Positions 1-5,111 of a DNA stretch of 12,350 nt are shown here, one piece after another. Made by a program: the position numbers and the translations under genes. Origin of the DNA: Acidobacteriota bacterium (GTDB taxonomy: Bacteria; Acidobacteriota; Terriglobia; Terriglobales; Acidobacteriaceae); contig JAJYZK010000046.1 of NCBI GenBank assembly GCA_021799945.1, forward strand, positions 1 to 12,350, given 5' to 3'. Under the pieces are notes generated by a model. The model ran no database searches. It was not told the origin of the DNA and was given only the letters and a program-made list of their open reading frames with translations. The stretch's first letter is position 1, and each line of letters starts with the position of its first letter.

Positions 1-1
1 G

Positions 2-1126
2 GCCCGTCATTATCCGGCGCTGGTGGTTACAGGCCCCCGCCGCGCCGGGAAGACGACCCTGTTTCGCCGGACATTTCCCCGGGCCGAATACATCCTGCTC
101 GAAGACCCGGACATTCAGGCGCGGGTGCGAAGCGACCCCCGCGCGTTTCTGGAGGGCCTGCGCCCACCGGTCATCTTCGACGAAATCCAGAATGTCCCGG
201 AGCTGTTCGATTACGTCCGCACGCTGATTGATGCCAAGCCCCGTCGCATGGGGCAGTGGCTCTTTACCGGCTCACAGGAAGCACCCCTGATGCAGGGCAT
301 CACGGAGTCGATGGCAGGCCGCGCAGCTATCCTCCAACTGCTTCCATTCAGCCTCTCGGAGACGCCCAAGGTCAGCCTGCTCTACGGCGGGTTCCCCGAA
401 GTCCTGGCGCGGCCCAAGGCGCGTGCTCTGTGGTTCTCGTCCTATCTGCAGACGTATCTCGAACGCGATGTGCGGGCCATCGCGAACGTGCGCGACCTGG
501 TGACGTTCCGCCGGTTCCTGTCGCTGCTGGCGTCCCGCCACGGACAGGTGCTCAATAAGACGGACCTCGCTGCGCCGCTGGGCGTCTCCGTGCCGACGAT
601 CGGCGAATGGCTGCACATTCTGGAGATGACAGGGCAGGTGATCGTTGTCCCGCCGTACTTCGAGAACTTCGGCAAGCGGCTCATCAAATCCTCGAAGGTC
701 TATTGGGCAGACTCCGGGATGGCCTGCTACCTTCTCGGCATCACCTCGCAAAGCGAACTCGAACGCTCGCCGTTTCTGGGGGCATTGTTCGAGGGCTTTG
801 TGGCTGCGGAGATACTCAAGAGCCAGGTCAATCGCGGCGAGCGCAAGGAGCTCTATTTCTTTCGCGATCAACAGGGCCTTGAGGTGGATTTCCTGATCCC
901 GCGCCCAAATGCCGGGCTGTGGCCGGTCGAGGCAAAGGCGAGCAAAACCGTTCGGCCTGCGATGGCTGCTCCGCTGGTATCGCTCCAAAAGGCACTAGGT
1001 GACCGGGCAAAACGGCTCATTCTCGTGCATCGGAAATCCGGCGCTTCGGTTTCGACAACCGCCATTGCTCCCGGCGTGGAAGCGTTGGATGTGGAGCAAC
1101 TGGTGGCCGATCTGGCAGGGAGGTAG
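2..1126 (+). CDS. DUF4143-type P-loop ATPase, 5' end outside window
   Basis: This is an AAA_14/DUF4143 ATPase, a widespread prokaryotic family of poorly known role often found in accessory regions. The frame is open to the left edge: seven in-frame codons (ARHYPAL) precede the GTG at 23, so that GTG is probably internal and the true start is upstream. Numbering from that GTG, Walker A is GPRRAGKT (residues 4-11) and Walker B is VIFDEIQN with the acidic pair at 53-54. The arginine-containing sensor-like stretch TGSQ...ESMAGR follows. The DUF4143 part begins near YLQTYLERDV and includes a helix-turn-helix-like segment (LGVSVPTIGEWL). It ends with a PD-(D/E)XK-like pattern, GLEVDF...PVEAKAS. The linker between PFSLSE and GGFPEV is short compared with many relatives. 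No disabling mutation is seen. It reads toward a gene remnant 11 bases downstream. Confidence 0.88.
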   Translation, partial: ARHYPALVVTGPRRAGKTTLFRRTFPRAEYILLEDPDIQARVRSDPRAFLEGLRPPVIFDEIQNVPELFDYVRTLIDAKPRRMGQWLFTGSQEAPLMQGITESMAGRAAILQLLPFSLSETPKVSLLYGGFPEVLARPKARALWFSSYLQTYLERDVRAIANVRDLVTFRRFLSLLASRHGQVLNKTDLAAPLGVSVPTIGEWLHILEMTGQVIVVPPYFENFGKRLIKSSKVYWADSGMACYLLGITSQSELERSPFLGALFEGFVAAEILKSQVNRGERKELYFFRDQQGLEVDFLIPRPNAGLWPVEAKASKTVRPAMAAPLVSLQKALGDRAKRLILVHRKSGASVSTTAIAPGVEALDVEQLVADLAGR

Positions 1127-1137
1127 ATTCGCCAGGG

Positions 1138-1323
1138 AAGGCCATACTTGTCAGAGTTGGAATCGATCATGCTTACGGCGCGTGGAACGCTCCAGTTAAT
1201 CCAACAACGGGCCAATTTGTATATGTTCCAATTCCTGATGGCGTCAAAAAGCAATACACGCTTGGAAACGCCCGCAGGCCGGGACGGATGCTACACTCGG
1301 GTGAACGGCTGGGGAGACGGTAA
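1138..1323 (+). pseudogene. Startless N-terminal remnant resembling Nmad3-like protein
   Basis: An open frame from about 1138 to the TAA at 1321-1323 encodes a protein-like peptide that begins KAILVRVGIDHAYGAWNAPV and continues to FVYVPIPDG. From memory this matches the conserved N-terminus of Nmad3-like (nucleotide modification associated domain 3) proteins, which usually open with Met-Lys-Ala-Ile-Leu. Here the codon before AAG is GGG (1135-1137) and no ATG, GTG or TTG precedes the conserved part in frame. The start therefore appears lost, unless the ATA at 1144 is used behind the purine-rich AGGGAAGG. The conserved stretch runs about 45 codons, then degenerates into an Arg-rich tail. The stop overlaps the next gene's start as TAATG. 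A decayed, C-terminally truncated gene is the best reading. The family assignment is moderate; the protein-like character is clear. Confidence 0.5.
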
Positions 1324-2162
1324 TGGGTAAAATCGGTTTTGCCGCCAAATCTCTCTGCAAATCCGCGCTTCAATCTTCGAATTGTCCTTATTGCGGTAGC
1401 CATGCGACCAGCCTGATGGAGCGGAAGCCCCTCGTCCTGCAACTCAGAAAATGCGAGGCCTGCAAGTTGCAATACCGCTTCCCGAAGGACGACGCCGCGG
1501 AGAATTACCATTTTTATCAGGACGCATACCGCGAGAGCGCGGTTACCGATCTTCCAGCGGCTTCAGAAGTCCCCCACCATGTTGCCACTAGCTTTCGGAA
1601 GATTGGCCTGGACCTCACGGACCGTCTAAAAACGATCACCGCCATCGCTCCCATCGGAAGGCTTATAGATTATGGGAGCTCTTGGGGATACGGCGTCTAT
1701 CAGTTCCGCAAAGCAGGCTACGACGCGTACGGATTTGAGATATCGCGAACGCGCGTCGAATTTGGCCGAAGTGCGCTGCAGGTTGAATTGTCCGACTCCA
1801 TTGCGTCGTTTCCGGATACTTCTTTCGATGTTGTCTATTCGGCGCACTGTTTGGAGCACATCCCCAATCCGGACTCTGCTCTCAGACAGTTCCCCAGGCT
1901 TCTTAAGCCCGGCGGGCATTTGTTCATTTATGTGCCCAATTGCGGGGGAGCGGAGGCTCGCAAGCTGGGCGTCCGCTGGGGGCAAATGATCGGGGAAAAG
2001 CATGTTTCGGCCTTCACGGCGGAGTTTTTCCATCGGAACTTGCCAAAGTATGGTTTTCAAGAGGTCCAGTTCTTGAGTTCGCCCTATTCTTCCCGTCCGC
2101 AAAAATATGAGGCAGCTTCACTGGAAGGCGAGGAGTTGCTGGTGACCGGCGTTCGCGGTTAG
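1323..2162 (+). CDS. Zinc-ribbon class I SAM-dependent methyltransferase
   Basis: The 279-residue product has two parts. An N-terminal zinc ribbon has CPYC at 21-24 and CEAC at 44-47. A class I S-adenosylmethionine methyltransferase fold of the Methyltransf_11/23 type has motif I as LIDYGSSWG (114-122), an acidic residue after strand 2 (GFEIS), and the post-motif SAHCLEHIPNPDSAL followed by LLKPGGHLFIYVPN. Methyltransferases with such a ribbon are common in surface-polysaccharide and secondary-metabolite loci, but the acceptor cannot be told from sequence. The ATG at 1323 has a purine-rich GGGGAGA 6 bases upstream and overlaps the stop of the preceding remnant. Base composition is lower than in neighbours: the first 60 bases are 45% GC against roughly two-thirds in the sugar cluster, which suggests acquisition by transfer. 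It is probably cytoplasmic. Confidence 0.88.
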   Translation: MGKIGFAAKSLCKSALQSSNCPYCGSHATSLMERKPLVLQLRKCEACKLQYRFPKDDAAENYHFYQDAYRESAVTDLPAASEVPHHVATSFRKIGLDLTDRLKTITAIAPIGRLIDYGSSWGYGVYQFRKAGYDAYGFEISRTRVEFGRSALQVELSDSIASFPDTSFDVVYSAHCLEHIPNPDSALRQFPRLLKPGGHLFIYVPNCGGAEARKLGVRWGQMIGEKHVSAFTAEFFHRNLPKYGFQEVQFLSSPYSSRPQKYEAASLEGEELLVTGVRG

Positions 2163-2187
2163 GGAGCCTGCGAAAACCCCGACTTGC

Positions 2188-2211
2188 AAAAGCCGGCGGG
2201 TACCCGGTTTT
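2188..2211 (+). terminator. Terminator-like hairpin after methyltransferase
   Basis: The arms are AAAA-(G)-CCGG at 2188-2196 and CCGGTTTT at 2204-2211, giving eight pairs with one bulged G around a 7-base loop, 25 bases past the stop codon. The A-tract and T-tract flank the GC core, so it could work in either direction. The four-T tail is short, which limits confidence. Confidence 0.45.
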
Positions 2212-2232
2212 GATTTCCACGCTATATTCGAA

Positions 2233-2258
2233 CCTCTCACCGCTCCCTCTCACCGCTC
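2233..2258. repeat. Perfect tandem 13-mer, two copies
   Basis: CCTCTCACCGCTC occurs at 2233-2245 and again, identically and without a gap, at 2246-2258. It lies in non-coding DNA between the methyltransferase and the tRNA relic. Probably a slippage duplication; no function is visible. Confidence 0.8.
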
Positions 2259-2330
2259 AATGAGCCTATGCTTCGCCGGCCAACCGCCGCCAGCCAGGAT
2301 GAAGATGCGTTTCGCGCTTCGCTGCAGGAG

Positions 2331-2349
2331 CGCCTTTGGCCCAAAGGCG
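2331..2349. repeat. Strong 8-bp hairpin with 3-base loop
   Basis: CGCCTTTG (2331-2338) and CAAAGGCG (2342-2349) are perfect inverted repeats around GCC. Neither strand has a T-run downstream, so it does not look like an intrinsic terminator. A 12-bp perfect palindrome, GAGCAGCTGCTC, follows at 2354-2365. Confidence 0.7.
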
Positions 2350-2436
2350 GACAGAGCAGCTGCTCCGCTCTCAAGGCTGGGGTGAAGCTCAACCTCCGAA
2401 GGAACCCCAAATCCAGCGACCCCTCGATCTTGCGGC

Positions 2437-2482
2437 GCGCCGGGCGGGAGTCGAGCCCGCGAATACTGGTCCTGGGGGCCGG
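2437..2482 (-). pseudogene. Degenerate copy of tRNA-Cys 3' half
   Basis: This 46-base block aligns without gaps to 2732-2777 of the intact tRNA-Cys on the same strand at an offset of exactly 295. By hand count 35 of 46 positions are identical. Ten of the 11 differences are transitions from A/T in the real tRNA to G/C here. It covers the anticodon arm, variable loop, T-arm and 3' acceptor strand. The T-stem still pairs (GCGGG/CCCGC, a compensatory change). The anticodon stem is broken, the base equivalent to U33 is C, the T-loop begins CTCGA rather than TTCGA, CCA is absent, and no 5' acceptor strand is found. It is not a working tRNA. The surrounding 2163-2727 holds no convincing protein gene. 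Confidence 0.65.
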
Positions 2483-2556
2483 GTAAAGCCTCCACGATCG
2501 ATAGTCTATGCAGACAGCCGGATATAGCCGGTACTGGAAGGGACACTGCGGGAGCT

Positions 2557-2599
2557 GATTCGGCGGGTTCAAAACGGATGGCCCGCTTTCCGCCGAATT
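2557..2599. repeat. Inverted repeat, 9-bp arms
   Basis: ATTCGGCGG (2558-2566) and CCGCCGAAT (2590-2598) pair perfectly around a 23-base loop, with a possible extra G-T pair outside. It lies downstream of tRNA-Cys on the tRNA's own strand. There is no T-run on that side, so a termination or processing role is only possible, not shown. Confidence 0.55.
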
Positions 2600-2620
2600 C
2601 CGGGAGGGATGCACGGCAAT

Positions 2621-2645
2621 AACCGGTCAAACAGGTGAGCCGGTT
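2621..2645. repeat. Inverted repeat, 6-bp arms near tRNA 3' end
   Basis: AACCGG (2621-2626) and CCGGTT (2640-2645) flank a 13-base loop. It is weak on its own. It is listed because it belongs to a run of dyads between the methyltransferase and tRNA-Cys. Confidence 0.4.
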
Positions 2646-2727
2646 GAATGCGCTGCGCTTCAGGCTCTTTCTTCGGCGTCAGCGTGGGGGGAAAGCGCAA
2701 CGTCCAGGGGAAACGGGACTGGAGGTG

Positions 2728-2803
2728 TGGAGCACCGGGTGGGAATCGAACCCACGAATACTGGTTTTGCAGACCAGCGCGTTAGCCACTTTGCAACCGG
2801 TGC
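2728..2803 (-). tRNA. tRNA-Cys (anticodon GCA), CCA encoded
   Basis: Read on the minus strand, the acceptor arms GCACCGG and CCGGTGC pair over 7 bp. Discriminator U73 follows, as expected for cysteine tRNAs, then a genome-encoded CCA (2728-2730). The anticodon stem CTGGT/ACCAG encloses loop CTGCAAA, giving anticodon GCA (plus-strand 2768-2770). The T-arm is GTGGG/CCCAC with loop TTCGATT. The D-stem is weak (two good pairs plus an A-C), and tRNA-Cys in other bacteria also has an unusual D-arm. The 5' end lies 67 bases downstream of the peroxiredoxin stop on the same strand, so processing from a common transcript is possible. A hairpin in that gap (TCGCTG 2827-2832 with CAGCGA 2838-2843) has no T-run. 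Confidence 0.96.
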
Positions 2804-2870
2804 TCTCGTTTCGCCGCGCGCTTCCGTCGCTGGCGCGCAGCGAAGGCTGAGACTTCCCCGCAGTCAAAGA

Positions 2871-3530
2871 CTACTTAGGTTGGGCGACCGTGCGCAAGTA
2901 GGGTTTGATGGTCTTGAAACCCTGCGGGTAGAGCTTCCGGGCCTCTTCATCCGAAACGGCTCCGGAGATGATGACGTCGTCCCCATTCTTCCAGTTTACC
3001 GGGGTGGACACCTTGTATCTGGTGGTGAGCTGGATGGAATCCAGAGCGCGGATGATTTCGTCGAAATTGCGGCCCGTGCTCATGGGATACGCCAGGGTGA
3101 GCTTGATGCGTTTGTCCGGGCCGATGACGAAGACCGTCCGCACCGTGGCGTTCTGCGCCGGCGTGCGGCCCGCCGAGGTTTCCCCCGCATCCGCCGGGAG
3201 CATGTCGTAAAGCTTGGCGACCTTCAGTTCCGGATCGCCGATCATCGGGAAATTGACTCGATGGCCCTGCGTCTCCTCAATGTCCAGCGCCCACCTGCCA
3301 TGCTCGTTCACCGGATCTGCGCTCAAGCCGATCACTTTGGCTCCGCGTTTGGCAAACTCGCCTTCCAGCCCGGCGACCGCTCCCAGTTCCGTGGTGCAGA
3401 CCGGGGTAAAGTCTTTCGGATGGGAGAAAAGGACAGCCCAGCCGTCGCCGATCCACTCGTGGAAATGGATGGGTCCCTGCGTGGTCTCCGCCGTGAAGTC
3501 CGGTGCGATATCGTTGATGCGCAATGACAT
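2871..3530 (-). CDS. 1-Cys peroxiredoxin (Prx6 type)
   Basis: This 219-residue thiol peroxidase reduces hydrogen peroxide and organic hydroperoxides in the cytoplasm. The peroxidatic site is PKDFTPVC with Cys45, Thr42 and Pro38; the conserved arginine is R131 (NATVRTVFVIG). Cys45 is the only cysteine in the protein, so there is no resolving cysteine and an outside thiol must recycle it. The length and the C-terminal extension (NWKNGDDVIISGAVSDEEARKLYPQG) are typical of the Prx6/1-Cys subfamily and not of AhpC. The ATG at 3530 is preceded by a purine-rich AGAAAGAAGAG, a weak ribosome site. A strong minus-strand promoter lies about 340 bases upstream, so the message probably has a long, structured leader. 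tRNA-Cys follows 67 bases downstream. It is divergent from the sugar cluster. Confidence 0.95.
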   Translation of the reverse strand: MSLRINDIAPDFTAETTQGPIHFHEWIGDGWAVLFSHPKDFTPVCTTELGAVAGLEGEFAKRGAKVIGLSADPVNEHGRWALDIEETQGHRVNFPMIGDPELKVAKLYDMLPADAGETSAGRTPAQNATVRTVFVIGPDKRIKLTLAYPMSTGRNFDEIIRALDSIQLTTRYKVSTPVNWKNGDDVIISGAVSDEEARKLYPQGFKTIKPYLRTVAQPK

Positions 3531-3626
3531 GCTAGCTCTTCTTTCTGAGTTCTCTCGGAAACTCGTCTTTGGCGGCGGCCTCAGCCGGAGCGCCGCGATT
3601 TCTGCCGCCTCACAATGTTGAGGGAG

Positions 3627-3677
3627 GTTGCGCCATGAGTCGGCCCGTCCGGCGCAACGTCTGGCTTGGGACTCATG
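3627..3677. repeat. Two interlocked 8-bp inverted repeats
   Basis: GTTGCGCC (3627-3634) pairs with GGCGCAAC (3651-3658), and CATGAGTC (3634-3641) pairs with GACTCATG (3670-3677). The arms alternate in the order A-B-A'-B', and A and B share base 3634. Both stems cannot form fully at once. With no spacer between A and B a classic pseudoknot is strained, so two alternative folds are more likely. The element lies in the inferred peroxiredoxin leader. Confidence 0.6.
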
Positions 3678-3852
3678 TTTCCCAGGACGGCCGCGTGAGG
3701 TTTGCCGAACGGCTCACTTCCTGCTGACTATCGACACTCGCGCCGGCGACAACAGGAATGGCGACAGTAGAGGGGGCGCCTGAAGAGGTGGATCGCAATG
3801 GGAGCGCTGCGCTGCATCGGAAGGGTCTTAGCCTGCGGGACTGCCATCTGGA

Positions 3853-3868
3853 CAGCCTGAATAGGCTG
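3853..3868 (-). promoter_or_regulatory. 5'-terminal hairpin of peroxiredoxin transcript
   Basis: CAGCCT (3853-3858) and AGGCTG (3863-3868) form six pairs around a 4-base loop, extendable by a wobble and a G-C pair. It starts at the position expected for the first transcribed base of the minus-strand promoter at 3874-3903. Terminal stem-loops of this kind can protect a message from 5'-end-dependent decay; that role is inference. Confidence 0.4.
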
Positions 3869-3873
3869 CCCGA

Positions 3874-3903
3874 AGTATAGTTTTCGCCCTCGCCGAGTGT
3901 CAA
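3874..3903 (-). promoter_or_regulatory. Sigma-70-like promoter firing toward peroxiredoxin
   Basis: On the minus strand there is a perfect -35 TTGACA (plus 3898-3903), an 18-base spacer and a near-consensus -10 TATACT (plus 3874-3879). Transcription would start around 3867 and read left into the peroxiredoxin gene. It is the best promoter match in the window. A plus-strand TAAAAT at 3940-3945 may be the -10 of the divergent dehydrogenase promoter, but no -35 was found for it. Confidence 0.65.
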
Positions 3904-3986
3904 TTTGCGGGGTCCGCGTCTCGAAGCCGAGCAAAAGATTAAAATACGCTCGCGCCGCTCCGGCCCCGCGCCGGGTTCCTGCACCT

Positions 3987-3992
3987 GGAGGG
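3987..3992 (+). promoter_or_regulatory. Ribosome binding site fixing the GTG start at 3996
   Basis: GGAGGG lies 3 bases before GTG at 3996-3998 (4 if only GGAGG is counted). The upstream start at 3897 has no such site and would add 33 residues lacking family resemblance, so the GTG is preferred. Confidence 0.65.
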
Positions 3993-3995
3993 ATT

Positions 3996-5030
3996 GTGAA
4001 ATCGCTGCTGCTTTCCGAATACAGCCGCCTGGAGGTCGTCGACCAGCCGGCGCCCGAGATCGGTCCCGACGATGTGCTGGTGGAGGTAAAGGCATGCGGC
4101 GTCTGCGGAAGCGACGTGCATGGCTACGACGGGTCCTCCGGCCGGCGCATTCCGCCGCTGGTGATGGGACATGAGGGCGCGGGAGTGGTGGCGGCCATCG
4201 GGCGCGGGGTGTCGGGCATCGCGGTCGGGGACCGGGTCACCTTCGACTCCACCGTCTATTGCGGGAGCTGTGAATACTGCGCCCGCGGGGAGGTAAACCT
4301 CTGCGACCGGCGCCAGGTTCTGGGCGTCTCCTGCGGGGATTACCGCCGCAACGGGGCCTTTGCGGAGTATGTGGCCGTGCCCCGACGCATCCTGCACCCG
4401 CTGCCTCCGGAGATCTCCTTCGCCGAGGCCGCGCTGTTCGAAGCGGTCTCCGTGGGCCTGCATGCCGTGCGCATTTCGCCGGTGCGCGGCGGCGAAACCG
4501 CGCTGGTGATCGGAGCGGGAATGATCGGCCTGCTCACGCTGCAGGCGGCGAAGGCGGCGGGCTGCGCAAAGACGATCGTCTCCGATATTGACGCCTCCCG
4601 CCTTGCCTTGGCCAGGGAGCTGGGCGCGGAGGAGACGATCCATGGCGGCGGCGGAGATTTGCAGGCCCGGATCCGCGACGTAACCTCCGGCCGGGGGGTT
4701 GACCTCGTATTCGAGGCGGTGGGGCGAAACGAGACTGTATCGGACGCCATCGAATGCGCGCGGAAAGGGGGCGCGGTGACCCTGATCGGCAATATTTCTC
4801 CGGAGGTCACACTGCCGCTGCAGAAGGTTGTGTCCCGGCAATTGCGCCTGCAGGGCTCCTGCGCCTCCGCCGGGGAATTTCCCTTGGCCATCGAGCTGGC
4901 GGCCCAGGGGAAAATCAGGATCAAGCCGCTCATCTCCGCGGTGGCGCCGCTGGAAGAGGGTCCGCGGTGGTTCGAGCGCCTGCATGCCGGCGAGCCGAAC
5001 TTGATGAAAGTGGTGCTCACCCCGCACTGA
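3996..5030 (+). CDS. Zinc-dependent MDR alcohol/polyol dehydrogenase
   Basis: From the GTG at 3996 the protein has 344 residues, the usual length for the sorbitol/threonine dehydrogenase-like branch of the zinc medium-chain dehydrogenases. Likely catalytic zinc ligands are Cys37 (CGVCGSD), His59-Glu60 (MGHEGAG) and Glu149. The structural zinc loop is complete with Cys89, 92, 95 and 103. The Rossmann motif is GAGMIG (173-178), and the acidic end of strand 2 (VSDID) points to NAD(H) rather than NADP(H). It oxidises an alcohol or polyol or reduces the matching carbonyl in the cytoplasm; the substrate cannot be read from sequence. It heads a plus-strand set with a rhamnosidase (81 bases downstream) and RhaT, so a step in rhamnose or another plant-sugar pathway is the inferred role. 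Confidence 0.9.
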   Translation: MKSLLLSEYSRLEVVDQPAPEIGPDDVLVEVKACGVCGSDVHGYDGSSGRRIPPLVMGHEGAGVVAAIGRGVSGIAVGDRVTFDSTVYCGSCEYCARGEVNLCDRRQVLGVSCGDYRRNGAFAEYVAVPRRILHPLPPEISFAEAALFEAVSVGLHAVRISPVRGGETALVIGAGMIGLLTLQAAKAAGCAKTIVSDIDASRLALARELGAEETIHGGGGDLQARIRDVTSGRGVDLVFEAVGRNETVSDAIECARKGGAVTLIGNISPEVTLPLQKVVSRQLRLQGSCASAGEFPLAIELAAQGKIRIKPLISAVAPLEEGPRWFERLHAGEPNLMKVVLTPH

Positions 5031-5111
5031 CGACGCGCCGAAGGGCTGATGACAGGGGCGATTTCGTAATTCCTGTTGACGCCAAGCCCCGCGGCGGCGA
5101 TAGTTCCACGC

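Noticed and set aside
2268..2850. Short plus-strand frames containing ESSPRILVL and ESNPRILVL
   Set aside because: The shared peptide is the antisense translation of tRNA-Cys and of its relic, a known source of false proteins. It was useful only for spotting the duplication.
2727..3527. Plus-strand open frame of 266 codons opposite the peroxiredoxin
   Set aside because: It runs through tRNA-Cys and then exactly antisense to a clear peroxiredoxin; no family features.
3581..3676. 31-codon minus-strand frame starting at the CATGAGTC arm (MSPKPDVAPDG...)
   Set aside because: Only a weak GGGA upstream and no similarity; its start coincides with the inverted repeat, so the palindrome is the simpler explanation.
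3897..3995. Upstream start for the dehydrogenase
   Set aside because: The 33 extra residues do not resemble the family and lack a ribosome site; GTG at 3996 has GGAGGG and gives the family length.
5076..5111. TTG start for the rhamnosidase, or a TTGACG -35 box there
   Set aside because: The extra 12 residues add nothing to the signal peptide, and no -10 lies at proper spacing from TTGACG.
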